In this document: piece by piece, positions 24,122 to 34,223 of the stretch | Layout of the letters: each line of letters opens with the position of its first letter | Position numbering within the stretch: position 1 is the first letter of the stretch | Assembly: GCF_021530995.1 (NCBI RefSeq) | Contig: NZ_JADYTF010000010.1 | Location: 1 to 52,533, forward strand | Direction: 5' to 3' | Length of the DNA: 52,533 nt | DNA from: Bacteroides caecigallinarum | GTDB lineage: Bacteria; Bacteroidota; Bacteroidia; Bacteroidales; Bacteroidaceae | Notes under the pieces: generated by a model | Database searches by the model: none | The model's input: the letters and a program-made list of their open reading frames with translations, nothing else | What the model was told of the DNA's origin: nothing | Made by a program: the position numbers and the translations under genes

Positions 24122-27100
24122 TCAGAAATCAGCTGTATTAAGATGTTTGTCGACAAGTATTCCATCTGAGACTCTAATGTCAAGAGTAAACTTACGCTTA
24201 GCTCTGAATCTTATAGTCATAAGTTCGGTATCACCCTCCAGACATTCCTTTTCCCCTAAATTGACAAACGTAGGATATAGAGATTTCTCGCCGTTTGTGT
24301 GCAGACGGTCGTATGTAAGATTTTTCATATCTTTCATTCCGTAAGCATCTGTACCGATATATTCCATATCACTTTCAACATAAGGCAAAGCAAAGCTCAA
24401 TGCATTTACTGAACGCAATCCCTTACCACTAACCTTTATTTCGATAGTCTCGCCTGCATTATAAACAGTCTTGCCAATCTTAACGCTTACAGTTCCTTCA
24501 ACAGACTGTATGCTATTATCGTTTATTCCATCTTCCAACACTATCGCCACATTCGAGATATCATAAGCATCAATCAATCCGTTCATATTCAAATCACCCT
24601 TGCTGATGTAACCCTCGTAATCACTGTCACCTTTTCTCAAACCGGTATAATTCATATAAGATGTCAAATCATTTTCATCCACGATATTATCATGATTTAT
24701 ATCGCCCGGGATATAACTTTCCGAACCAGGTACACGGAACACATATATTTCACGTCCCGAGCCGAAATTACCACTCGCCTGTGAAACTGAAATTTTAATA
24801 TATCGTACCGTTGGTTTATCCTTGAACTCGAATATTTTTGTATCATCGCCTTCCCATTCGAACTTTCCGGCCTCAGTCCATGTTTTCTTGTTCATACTGT
24901 AATATACAGTACCTTTCTGCAGTGTACCGTTTCCACCGCCTGTACGAGGCAAATACATGAACTTCTCTATCTGACCTATGCATCTCAAATCCATTATAAG
25001 ATCAAACGGAACGGCCGTCTGTCCCCACTTGGTGTGCCACATATCAGATTCATCAAAGTTAAAAAGTTTATCCGGTTTTTCTCCACCCTGACTCTCACAC
25101 GTAGTTTCACCTTTGATTCCACGTATAGCAAATTCCAAAGGATCGGACTTGGTTTGTGCAGTAATTTCTGACCATTCGGACACACCATCCTTATTTACGG
25201 CGCGTACTTTCATTGCATAGGAAGTTTCAGGCTTCAAATCACCAAACAGCAGTTCGGAACCCTTTATTGTAGAATAAATCATTCCGTTGTGTTCCACTTC
25301 ATAATAATCCGCATTATCCACCTTTTTCCACGACGGAGTCAATGTATATGCTGTTATATTCTCTTCTGCTATTCCGGCTTCAGGAGCTATAAGTTCACCG
25401 GACGAAGAAAGCAACTTGTCTTCCACAAGATATTCATATCCTTTGATTTCAAGTTTGATGTCGGTTTCTGTTATATCCGTCCTGGCTATACGCACATGAA
25501 GAAGAGGATTCTTTACCACACTAAGTTCAGCCATCTCCGTTCCTTCTGTGGAAAACCTGTTAAGTTCAGGTTTTTCTTCATAATAGAACATGTTCTCGCC
25601 TCCATGCAATTCTTCAATTGACGAAGCCTCAGCAAGTTTTACACGTTTCCCTCCCAAAGTGGCCGTAATCTTTTTAGGTTTGCCGGTAAGATTCACTCTC
25701 ACAACAGTAGTCTTTTCCTTGACCATACCCTCGAATCCGCCTTCAGTGGCAGCAATGGAAATAACAGCCTTGTCTCCATCCAGTTTCTGCGATATAAGGG
25801 TTGTAGCCCCTCTGCCTGATTTATACTCTTCTGTAACTCCATCATCATCATACTCTGTAAACTCAGTATTTCCGTATGGATACACCTCATATATGCGTTG
25901 TGTACGATCTATCTGGCCAACATTATTATTGGGGTTACACAATGGAATAATAGCACCTCTTTTTACAAAGAAAGGCAATTTCCACAACGGAGCATCATAG
26001 TTATTGATTATCCTGTTTCCGGTATATACATCCCCGGTAAAATAGTCAATCCATTCACCTTCCGGCAGATATATTCCATCTCTTATATCATTTCCCTTAT
26101 CATCAGCATTTGTTGCCTGATATATAGGAGCCACGAGAATAAACGGTCCGTAAAGGAACTGGTATCTAGTAGCCGTTCCTAAAGTATATTCGTTTGGATA
26201 ATCCAGGAACATGGCACGAATCATAGGTTTTCCGTCGACAGCTTCTTTTGCTATACTATATGCATACGGCATCAGTACGGATTTCATCTTAAGATACCAG
26301 CGGTTGATAGAAACAGCAGGTTCGCCCAGGATATGAGGATATTTCGGATTTGCTCCCCAACCGTCCATATTCAGTTGCATAGGTGTAAATGTCTTCCACT
26401 GGAAGTCACGTACATTTACAGGTATATTCTTACCTCCGAAAATTCCATCCATATCAGAGCTGATATTAGGCTGTCCGGAAAGTCCGCTGCCTATATATGT
26501 GGGTATATGAAAACGGATATATTCCCAGTTGCCACCGGTCTGGTCACCACTCCATATTCCTGCATATCTTTGAGTGCCTGCCCAACCATCAAGTGAAATA
26601 ATGAAAGGACGTGCATTATTACCGTAATAAGGCATGATATGTCCTACATCCGCGACACCATTCAGTCCGAAAGAGTAGCCGGCGCCTACCCATGCCACAT
26701 CAGTCTTCAGTACACGCACTCCTGCATCCCTCACTTCTTTTATTATATCACGCTGGAGCAATGCACTTACACCTTCCTTTGGATGCAAGTCCGACTGAGT
26801 CCAAAGCCCTATCTCAATTCCCTTCTTATTGGCATAGTCTGTAAGCGACTTCAGGTTCTGAATGTTTCCGTCAAGAGTTTCAGTCTGTCCATATCCGGCT
26901 CCATAACCATCGTTTGGCAACAACCAGCCCAATGGCATGTCGTATGCTTCATATCGGTCTATAACAGCACGTGCCGAGAACTGGTAGTTATTATTTTCTC
27001 CATTAAGAGACTCTTTTATACCTCCATTGTCTTTCTGGCTTTCCTTATATTTCTTTCCGTCCTCGAACAATATGCCGTTTTCGTCTTCTTTCCAGTAGTC

Positions 27101-27976
27101 ACGGTTATAGGCATTGAGATGCCCCTCATAGAAACCGAATTTCGGGATAAGAACAGGATTACCTGTCAACTGATAAAAATCATTAAGCAATCCTACAGGA
27201 CTATCATTTACCATAAAGAACACATCAATATAGTCGGTATTATGGCTCAGACGAACAATTTCTGGTTCTGAAGCACCAAAATCATATTTACCCATCGCAA
27301 AAGTATGCCACATCATACCATAACCAGCTGTAGACCAATAGAAAGGTGTAGGCGAAGCCACCCCTCCATCGGTCCAGTTATTTGTATTCTCAATAGCTAT
27401 AATCTTACCTTTATGAGAAAAACGTCCGTTCTGCACTCCACCACCATAGAAGTATTCATCTTTACGTTCCTTGAGAAATATAGACACATTCCTTGAAGAA
27501 AACTCAAGAGGTGAAGCAGCCTCAGCCACTACATAGTTATCGCTCAAGCGTATCAGCTTGAACAAAGAAGTCCGTTTATCGAAAGAGACTCTCACTTTGG
27601 AAGTAGAGACAGCAATTTCTTCATCATTTTCAGTCAATGTCACCCCACTCACTTTCTCTCTGGGAGAATCCACCAGAATATCTGCATCTGGTTTGGCCTC
27701 AGGTTTCCTGATTATACCTCCGGAATTATCTTTAAAGAATCTGAAGATATTCTCTCCATAAAAATCGATACTCAAACGTGTATTATCCGAAAACAGAATA
27801 TCTGCAGTAGTCGGATTTATCATTATTGCATTTAAAATAGCTTTTTCAGATGTATCTGTCGCCGTATTTACAACCGCCTTATCAGACAAGCCACCGTTAA
27901 GAATACTGCCATTTAAAGAAACAGTACTTACCAAAGGCAAAGACAAAGCAAGCAATAAAGTCTTATTAGATTTCAT
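24122..27976 (-). CDS. Multi-modular GH31 glycoside hydrolase (fn3, CBM32-like, dockerin-like, cohesin-like)
   Basis: 1284 residues with a Sec signal (about 1-22). Residues about 45-270 are the GH31 N-domain and about 275-700 the TIM barrel. The nucleophile is Asp426 in VLKTDVAWVG and the acid/base Asp478 in IWSGDQTGGNW. A DUF5110-type domain follows (YPYGNTEFTEYDDDG), then fn3 (about 875-965), an F5/8-type C (CBM32-like) module (about 975-1080), a dockerin-like pair of calcium loops (GDINHDNIVDENDL; GDLNMNGLIDAYDI, about 1087-1157) and a cohesin-like sandwich (about 1158-1284). The motif context differs from alpha-glucosidases and recalls GH31 alpha-N-acetylgalactosaminidases, such as the B. 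plebeius enzyme acting on A-type glycans; that specificity is inference. It starts 55 bases after a GH20 gene and is likely co-transcribed. Confidence 0.85.
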   Translation of the reverse strand: MKSNKTLLLALSLPLVSTVSLNGSILNGGLSDKAVVNTATDTSEKAILNAIMINPTTADILFSDNTRLSIDFYGENIFRFFKDNSGGIIRKPEAKPDADILVDSPREKVSGVTLTENDEEIAVSTSKVRVSFDKRTSLFKLIRLSDNYVVAEAASPLEFSSRNVSIFLKERKDEYFYGGGVQNGRFSHKGKIIAIENTNNWTDGGVASPTPFYWSTAGYGMMWHTFAMGKYDFGASEPEIVRLSHNTDYIDVFFMVNDSPVGLLNDFYQLTGNPVLIPKFGFYEGHLNAYNRDYWKEDENGILFEDGKKYKESQKDNGGIKESLNGENNNYQFSARAVIDRYEAYDMPLGWLLPNDGYGAGYGQTETLDGNIQNLKSLTDYANKKGIEIGLWTQSDLHPKEGVSALLQRDIIKEVRDAGVRVLKTDVAWVGAGYSFGLNGVADVGHIMPYYGNNARPFIISLDGWAGTQRYAGIWSGDQTGGNWEYIRFHIPTYIGSGLSGQPNISSDMDGIFGGKNIPVNVRDFQWKTFTPMQLNMDGWGANPKYPHILGEPAVSINRWYLKMKSVLMPYAYSIAKEAVDGKPMIRAMFLDYPNEYTLGTATRYQFLYGPFILVAPIYQATNADDKGNDIRDGIYLPEGEWIDYFTGDVYTGNRIINNYDAPLWKLPFFVKRGAIIPLCNPNNNVGQIDRTQRIYEVYPYGNTEFTEYDDDGVTEEYKSGRGATTLISQKLDGDKAVISIAATEGGFEGMVKEKTTVVRVNLTGKPKKITATLGGKRVKLAEASSIEELHGGENMFYYEEKPELNRFSTEGTEMAELSVVKNPLLHVRIARTDITETDIKLEIKGYEYLVEDKLLSSSGELIAPEAGIAEENITAYTLTPSWKKVDNADYYEVEHNGMIYSTIKGSELLFGDLKPETSYAMKVRAVNKDGVSEWSEITAQTKSDPLEFAIRGIKGETTCESQGGEKPDKLFNFDESDMWHTKWGQTAVPFDLIMDLRCIGQIEKFMYLPRTGGGNGTLQKGTVYYSMNKKTWTEAGKFEWEGDDTKIFEFKDKPTVRYIKISVSQASGNFGSGREIYVFRVPGSESYIPGDINHDNIVDENDLTSYMNYTGLRKGDSDYEGYISKGDLNMNGLIDAYDISNVAIVLEDGINDNSIQSVEGTVSVKIGKTVYNAGETIEIKVSGKGLRSVNALSFALPYVESDMEYIGTDAYGMKDMKNLTYDRLHTNGEKSLYPTFVNLGEKECLEGDTELMTIRFRAKRKFTLDIRVSDGILVDKHLNTADF

Positions 27977-28031
27977 TCAAAGTATATATTTAAGAATTAT
28001 GTATATTTATAAACCGTTTAATTCCAACCAA

Positions 28032-29999
28032 TTATTTATTAACTATTACTTTCAGATTACTTATTTTACTCTTGAAATCACCTGCCTTCCTTAATGGAAA
28101 CACTAAAGTACGAACATAGTTCATAGAATCTTTTCCACCATTGAAATAACGTTTCTCTATGTCAAGTTTCTTAACTTCTTTTCCATTTACTTTAAGCACA
28201 GTTGATTTGTTGTCACCTTCAATGCAGATATGAGCTTTTTCATCCGGATAAAGCTGAAATCCGAACGAGTTTAAATATCCGTCACGCGAGAAACCTATCT
28301 GTCCACTTATCGGATCAGAAAGATACAATACAGCATTCGACGAGCGGAACAGCTCCGTACCATTCTCTTCCTCTGATGCCTGGATATCGAATTCCACACT
28401 ATAATTATATCCTATTTCTTCGTGTGGCAACTCCATTCCAGCCTTGACCTCATCAAGCTGATATACAATGCCCGTATTCCTGCCGATTCTACCAAGCTGG
28501 TTTACACCTGGAGCTTCACTTAGCAACATTCGTTTTGCTGCAAAATCTTCATAAGAAACAGAGACATTCTTACCGGTCCACATTTTCACACTCAATGTCT
28601 GTAAGGCCGGGAACGAACGGTGATGAATGTCTTTCACAGAAATACCGTTACCAACATGGTCGTTCCAAACGGCATACATACCCCCAAGTATGGCAGGATC
28701 TTTTTCTTCGAACACAGCTTTTCCTACATGAGCCGGAGTCCAGTTTTCATAAAGATACTTTGTATTCAGATAATCGTAGTAGTATCCTGCCGCAGGAACT
28801 ATATAAAGAAGCCCGTCCGGGATACTAATCAGTTCATATCCCTGCTTAACCATCTCTTTAGGGTCAGCATATCCGTTATACCATGCACTCATAATTACAT
28901 TGTCCGATTTTACAGGTGTTTCTCCTTTGGCATGAGTAAGAGCTCCCCAAACACAAGCCTGTTTTCCAAAGCTTTCTACATACTTAATATATCTGTCTGT
29001 AAATTCACGGAACTTTTCTACCACTTTCTGATCCTTGTTTGAATATTCGTCTGTTCCTATATGCACTTTAGGACCTACGAATACAGGATTTTCTCCTTCC
29101 AGATACTCTTTGAGCAGTCCGTCCATGAACTTATAAGTCTCGGGATTAAACAAATCCAAATGATCCATTCCGTATTCCTTGCTTCCGAGAGACTTATTAT
29201 AGTGACTGAAAGCCAAAGTATGAGCCGGAGCATCTATTTCAGGAATAATTTCAACAAACAGTGAAGCCGATTCTTTCTGAAAGTCAATAAACTCCTGTTT
29301 TGTATAATATCCGTCGCGTGAGGTCAGACCCGGATAAGTGTCACATTCCAGACGGAAAGCCGCGTATGTCTCATTCCAGTCGTGTCCGAAGAATTGTTTG
29401 AAACCATTGTCGTTAAGATGAATCTGGAATGTATTCATCTTATAATATGACATTGCTTTCATAAAGTCTCTGAGATAATCCATAGGAATGAACTTTCTAC
29501 CGCAGTCCATCATGAATCCTCTAATATCATAATCAGGGAAGTCCTTGATGTAGCCTTTGGGCAGTGAACGTGAATCGGACTGCTCGGACATCTGCAGAAG
29601 AGTTCTTGTACTCCAATAAACTCCGGCATAATGTGTAGCAGAAATAGTAACCTTATCGGCAATATCGATAGTATAACCTTCTTTCCCGAGGTCTGGCTTA
29701 TTTTTCAACTTCAACACAAAGTCGCCCTTCTTAGCTTTTCCGTATGCTACAGGTATTTCCATTCCGAACATTTCCTTGTAATCAGCAGAAAGGATATTAG
29801 CTATACGTATAAGTTCCGGATCTTCTTTGTCGCAGACGATTTTAGTTTCAGCACCGGGAATAAATTCTCCCTGTTTTCCCTTCCATTCCTTCAATTCAGG
29901 AATAACGAAAGGCTTTTGATTCTGTGAAAAGACACAAAGTGTGTTCAATAGACAAACAACTAACAATAAAATTCCAGGTTTAAGATTCGTGATTCTCAT
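28032..29999 (-). CDS. GH20 beta-N-acetylhexosaminidase with C-terminal jelly-roll domain
   Basis: 655 residues with a Sec signal (MRITNLKPGILLLVVCLLNT, ends near FSQ). Residues about 30-140 are the GH20b domain and 150-480 the barrel: DCGRKFIPMDYLRDFMKAM, FQIHLNDNGF and the catalytic Asp317-Glu318 in VHIGTDEYS (substrate-assisted mechanism). Residues about 490-655 resemble a LamG/concanavalin-like fold with GYNYSVEFDIQASEEE and LYLSDPISGQIGFSRDGYLNS. It removes terminal beta-GlcNAc or GalNAc from host glycans. No clear lipobox. Probably in one transcript with the GH31 gene that follows it. Confidence 0.9.
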   Translation of the reverse strand: MRITNLKPGILLLVVCLLNTLCVFSQNQKPFVIPELKEWKGKQGEFIPGAETKIVCDKEDPELIRIANILSADYKEMFGMEIPVAYGKAKKGDFVLKLKNKPDLGKEGYTIDIADKVTISATHYAGVYWSTRTLLQMSEQSDSRSLPKGYIKDFPDYDIRGFMMDCGRKFIPMDYLRDFMKAMSYYKMNTFQIHLNDNGFKQFFGHDWNETYAAFRLECDTYPGLTSRDGYYTKQEFIDFQKESASLFVEIIPEIDAPAHTLAFSHYNKSLGSKEYGMDHLDLFNPETYKFMDGLLKEYLEGENPVFVGPKVHIGTDEYSNKDQKVVEKFREFTDRYIKYVESFGKQACVWGALTHAKGETPVKSDNVIMSAWYNGYADPKEMVKQGYELISIPDGLLYIVPAAGYYYDYLNTKYLYENWTPAHVGKAVFEEKDPAILGGMYAVWNDHVGNGISVKDIHHRSFPALQTLSVKMWTGKNVSVSYEDFAAKRMLLSEAPGVNQLGRIGRNTGIVYQLDEVKAGMELPHEEIGYNYSVEFDIQASEEENGTELFRSSNAVLYLSDPISGQIGFSRDGYLNSFGFQLYPDEKAHICIEGDNKSTVLKVNGKEVKKLDIEKRYFNGGKDSMNYVRTLVFPLRKAGDFKSKISNLKVIVNK

Positions 30000-30284
30000 A
30001 TTTCATAATATTTAAACATTAGCAGAATTAATAATAAAAGATTCAGGTATAAAAAAATCGTACGTGATTGATATTCAACAGATTAAGGTACTAAACTGAT
30101 AATATACATAAGTAACATGTACAATTAAAGTGCAATATTCGCAAAATTTCCGAACATACACAAGCAAGTTACAGATAATTTGACCAATGAACTTCTACTA
30201 TATATCTATTCATAATTTTAAAGATAATAAGATAACTGTCAGAATTAAATTTGCATACGTATATTTAATACTATGAGAATAAAC
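30000..30284. other. 285-base AT-rich gap, no gene seen
   Basis: No coding frame of note. A TAACTTGC-like box (minus strand, near 30162-30169) could be the GH20 promoter but lacks one T of the consensus. An ATTAAAT/ATTTAAT inverted repeat lies near 30245-30270. I see no terminator with a good T-run behind the MBL gene. Confidence 0.4.
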
Positions 30285-31097
30285 TCATAACTCTATTTCT
30301 TTCACACATCCTGTATGATTATAGAATACCATATCTCCCCAAAGAGAATAGAAAAAAGCATACTTATCCACACCGGAGCAATGACATACTCCCAATTCAT
30401 CCGGCAATGAATCTTTCAATCCTACTACTATAGCATTATCTTTATCCGGTGAAGCATTATGTATATGAAAACCTCCAATAATCATTTTTAAACGACAATT
30501 ATAAAAGAATGAAGAGACACTACGCAGAATATTTGTAATTCCACGATGCGAACAGGCACTCAGCACCGTCATTCCTTCTTCACCTTTCAGAATCAAAGCC
30601 AATTCATCTTCGAAACGATCAGGAACCAACTCACCGTTACGCCTCACAAGGAAATGTTCGAAATGAGTATCGTTTTCATTGATTACAGGTAAATCAGGGA
30701 AAACCCATATACCAGGAAGTATCTCTGATGTTTTGTCCACAAACATAAAGCGCGACATATCCAGTCGTGCGGCATGCCTGATACCATTCTCTCTATTCCC
30801 TTTGAACTTAGGATCCAGAGCCTCACGTTTACAGATTACTTTCGCTTTCCTATTTATCTCAAGGAATGCTTCAAGACCACCTGCGTGATCACTATGACCA
30901 TGCGACAGTATCAGATAATCCACCTGCTGGAAATCGCAATGCAACAAACGGGCATTGCGCACAAATAAATCTGAAGCTCCTGTATCAAAAAGAACTACAT
31001 GATTTCCGACCTCCACATATAATGACAATCCATGTTCAGCCTGTAGCTTACGACCATAAACACAGTTTTCGACCAATGTTGTTATTTTGCATTTCAT
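30285..31097 (-). CDS. MBL-fold metallo-hydrolase (dihydropterin synthase-like group)
   Basis: 270 residues from the ATG at 31097; the TTG six codons upstream is less likely. No signal peptide. The metal motif HGHSDH is at 66-71 in YLILSHGHSDHAGGLE; further ligands are in LSACSHRGITNIL and IGGFHIHNAS. The pattern fits the group annotated from the archaeal dihydropterin/RFA-P synthase-like proteins, where the bacterial function is unknown. It is 46 bases after the esterase fusion gene and may be the last gene of the second sialate operon. A role in sialic-acid use is only suggested by position. Confidence 0.78.
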   Translation of the reverse strand: MKCKITTLVENCVYGRKLQAEHGLSLYVEVGNHVVLFDTGASDLFVRNARLLHCDFQQVDYLILSHGHSDHAGGLEAFLEINRKAKVICKREALDPKFKGNRENGIRHAARLDMSRFMFVDKTSEILPGIWVFPDLPVINENDTHFEHFLVRRNGELVPDRFEDELALILKGEEGMTVLSACSHRGITNILRSVSSFFYNCRLKMIIGGFHIHNASPDKDNAIVVGLKDSLPDELGVCHCSGVDKYAFFYSLWGDMVFYNHTGCVKEIEL

Positions 31098-31143
31098 ATT
31101 CTTAAATAAAAACAACGTTCAAGGCACAAATTTATCAAGAAAG

Positions 31144-34100
31144 TTAAAATAAAGGAATAGTAATAATCTTATTTGTTCTGATTCCCGGTTTTGTTTCCCC
31201 ACAAATCATATACAGACAATCCTCATACATCAGAAGTACGCCACCAGCTTTAGCCACACCATCTACCTCCTTAACAACATTCCAAGTCCTATCTTTTAAA
31301 TTAAAGAACAGTACATCATCATTAAATTTATACCATTCAACAGGCTTCTCCAGATAGCCATCCGGAGCTTTGCCGTTTATGGCATTTTTGAAAATCGTAT
31401 AGTTCACACCACCGGTAAGTATAAGCATATCATTATGTACAATACCACTTCCGCCAACAAGACAACGTTTCTCTCCATTCTCGTCAAGCGGCAGATCAAT
31501 TAGTCTTTTCCACGAACGCTTATCTACGTTATAACACAGGATATCGTCTGAAAGTACAGCCTCCTTCTTTTTCGATGGCGATTGGAATCCGCCTATAAGA
31601 TACAGTTCGTTTTTACCGTTGGAAAGGAGTATACTCTGTATTCTCTTGTTCCCGGGATAAGACGTAAGCTTTTCCCATTTATCAGGTGAAAGAGCCGACA
31701 TGCGATACAAGCTGTTCCTGTCCGTCTCTGTCATACCTCCGGTAATGTAAATATCATTGCCGATGGCAGTTCCGGACAAATTGGTCATACATTCAGGTAT
31801 GGAAGGAAGAGTCTCGATATCTACCTTACAGTTTTCGCAGTCCAAAGAAACCTTATAAGCTGAGTTCAACTTCCCATTCTCGTTTTCGCCACCGATTAAA
31901 CACATGTCATCTCCTATTAATACTGTCGCTCCGTATGCCATATTCTGGGGCAATTGTCCGAGCAGCTTCCATCCTTTGCTCTTTTCCTTCATGTTTATGG
32001 CATAAATCTCGCTGTAATACACCTTCTTTCCACCTTTTGCAGCCGGAACATCAGGGAAATTACATCCTCCGGCTACAATCATCCAATCATTAATAATTCC
32101 GGCAAAAGGTGCGGACACTCCGAGAGGAATAGGATGGTTTGGGATAGTCAGGTTGTCTGTTTCAGCCTTAAATGTAGAGGCAGGCAAACCGTCTACATTA
32201 ACTAAATTGGCTTTGGTAAAAGGTTGCCAACCATATCTTACATATTTAGGATTTTTCACTTTAGAAGAACGTAGGATTACATTATCATTATGTATTTCAG
32301 TTTCAGCAGCATAATATAATCCATCGTGTTCGGCCAATTCAAACCCTATTACTTTCCCATTATTGCTTGCTGCACAAAGCCCTTCGGAATAATCAAAACT
32401 TACAGTTACACTATTATTACCTGTAACAATAGCCTTTTTAAACAAAGGTCCTGATGGTAACAAATTGTATTTGTAGGTTTCGGCTAAAGCCCATCGGGCG
32501 AGTCTTTCTCCAATAGGCTTTTTATTTCTTGGATGTACATCAATAGAGTCTCCGTAATCTGATGAAACAACCATACCCGTATTGGGAATTTCGTACATTA
32601 ATTTGCGTTGGCTGTCTCTGAACCACGGCCATGATGGTCGGTTGAGACTGGAAAGCTGCACATAATAGAAAGGCATATCATTATTACTCCAATTATTTCT
32701 CCAACTATTCACCAGCAATTTAAAAAGACTCTCATGAGCCTCAGCATTATGTGCGTTAGATTCACCTTGATACCATATTGCACCTTTTATCGGGAATTGC
32801 TGTAAGGGAATGATACCAGCCTCAAACAAATAACACGGTTCATACGGATGACGCTGGAATACAGAACCTGATTTCTTTATATTAAGTGAAGCCCTATCTC
32901 TTGCCCACTTTTGGATAAAGTCGTTATTTCTCCAATCACTCAGTATAAAAGGAAATTTCCTTTCCAACGTGTTTCTGTCAATCCATGATTCTGTAGTAGA
33001 GCCCCCAACAGCATTGCATATTAGTCCAATTGGAACATCAAGACTGTCTTGCAACATTTTACCAAAATAGTAGGCTACAGCTGAAAAATCTTTTACTATT
33101 TCTGGATTACATTCTTCCCATGTAGTTTTTCGATAATACTCCAGATGGTTTACAGAATCCAATGCAGATTCCGGCCACTCTACAGCATCAGTTTTCCATC
33201 TGGGTTTCATATCAAATAGTCTTATATTACTGTTTCCTGAATTTTTAAGTTCTTCTTTGGCATCCACTGAGTTTTTCAACATAAACTCCATATTAGATTG
33301 TCCCGAACATAGCCAGACTTCACCTACTGCAACATTTTTGAAAACAAGGTTTTTATATCCATTTGATACCGACATCGTTATATTTCTTTTTGCTGATAAC
33401 GGTTCGATTACAATATTCCAACAACCTCTATTGTCTGTTACTGTTTCATATTTATTACCATTTATCTCAACTATAATATGATCATTGGCATTCGATGTAC
33501 CGGATAATTTTAAAGGAACGTCTCTTTGTAGAACCATATTATCACTATAAATTTCCGGCACCTTAAGTCCACCATAATTACCAGTAATTGCAGAATAAAC
33601 TGTCTTTGCCAATATCGATGCACCTTCCTCATTAGGATGTATAGCATCCGGGAACATGAAAGGATGATTATGCAGGACAGAATAAAAATCAATAAATTCT
33701 ACACCACAGATGTCAGCTACGACACTTATTTTATCTCTTATCTCATCCTGCCATACCTTAGTACCGGAAAGAAATCTTGGATGCCTGTCCCATATTGGTG
33801 TTATACCGGCTATAATTATTCTAGCATTAGAATTTACACTCTTAAATGAGTCAATTAGTGAGATATAATCTTTAATGAAATCATCCCTAAAATCGGGCCA
33901 ATCTCTAGGATCGGTATCATTTACTCCAAGATGAATAACTATAATATCAGCATTAAATGCAAGAGCATCTTCATACTCTTTCTGTTCGGTATATGGTCTG
34001 TGGCCTTTGTTCAACAAAGTTGCACCAGGTTTGCCAAAATTACCTACAAAATATTCGTCTCCCAACATTGTCTGTAATAATGCCGGATACGAATCTTTTT

Positions 34101-34221
34101 CCCTGTCTTTTACTCCAATACCATATGTTATACTGTTTCCTACACAGGCAACTTTTATTGAATCCACGGCATTTATAGATAAACAGACAAATAAATATAA
34201 AATAAGCGCCAACTTTCTCAT
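31144..34221 (-). CDS. Three-module SGNH esterase + sialate O-acetylesterase + NanM-like mutarotase
   Basis: 1025 residues, Sec signal at 1-18. Residues about 20-215 are an SGNH hydrolase: VGNSITYGIG (Ser30), HLGVNDTD and the closing DAIHPNEEG. Residues about 216-690 are a sialate O-acetylesterase of the SASA/DUF303 type: LCSGQSNMEF, an N-terminal sandwich (VPEIYSDNMVLQRDVPLKL) and WYQGESNAHNAE. Residues about 700-1025 form a Kelch propeller of the cyclically permuted NanM type (IVAGGCNFPDVPA, LIGGENENG, ITGGMTE, GGSGIVHNDMLILTGG). Expected job: remove O-acetyl groups that block sialidase and lyase, and convert sialic acid anomers, in the periplasm. Start is two bases after the stop of the SGNH gene, so translation may be coupled. 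Confidence 0.87.
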   Translation of the reverse strand: MRKLALILYLFVCLSINAVDSIKVACVGNSITYGIGVKDREKDSYPALLQTMLGDEYFVGNFGKPGATLLNKGHRPYTEQKEYEDALAFNADIIVIHLGVNDTDPRDWPDFRDDFIKDYISLIDSFKSVNSNARIIIAGITPIWDRHPRFLSGTKVWQDEIRDKISVVADICGVEFIDFYSVLHNHPFMFPDAIHPNEEGASILAKTVYSAITGNYGGLKVPEIYSDNMVLQRDVPLKLSGTSNANDHIIVEINGNKYETVTDNRGCWNIVIEPLSAKRNITMSVSNGYKNLVFKNVAVGEVWLCSGQSNMEFMLKNSVDAKEELKNSGNSNIRLFDMKPRWKTDAVEWPESALDSVNHLEYYRKTTWEECNPEIVKDFSAVAYYFGKMLQDSLDVPIGLICNAVGGSTTESWIDRNTLERKFPFILSDWRNNDFIQKWARDRASLNIKKSGSVFQRHPYEPCYLFEAGIIPLQQFPIKGAIWYQGESNAHNAEAHESLFKLLVNSWRNNWSNNDMPFYYVQLSSLNRPSWPWFRDSQRKLMYEIPNTGMVVSSDYGDSIDVHPRNKKPIGERLARWALAETYKYNLLPSGPLFKKAIVTGNNSVTVSFDYSEGLCAASNNGKVIGFELAEHDGLYYAAETEIHNDNVILRSSKVKNPKYVRYGWQPFTKANLVNVDGLPASTFKAETDNLTIPNHPIPLGVSAPFAGIINDWMIVAGGCNFPDVPAAKGGKKVYYSEIYAINMKEKSKGWKLLGQLPQNMAYGATVLIGDDMCLIGGENENGKLNSAYKVSLDCENCKVDIETLPSIPECMTNLSGTAIGNDIYITGGMTETDRNSLYRMSALSPDKWEKLTSYPGNKRIQSILLSNGKNELYLIGGFQSPSKKKEAVLSDDILCYNVDKRSWKRLIDLPLDENGEKRCLVGGSGIVHNDMLILTGGVNYTIFKNAINGKAPDGYLEKPVEWYKFNDDVLFFNLKDRTWNVVKEVDGVAKAGGVLLMYEDCLYMICGETKPGIRTNKIITIPLF

Positions 34222-34223
34222 AG

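Noticed and set aside
26639-27271. 210-codon plus-strand frame across the GH31 gene
   Set aside because: Antisense shadow of the GH31 barrel, with no recognisable domain and poor codon use.
31098-31115. TTG start for the MBL protein
   Set aside because: Adds six residues with no family support; ATG at 31097 is the usual start.
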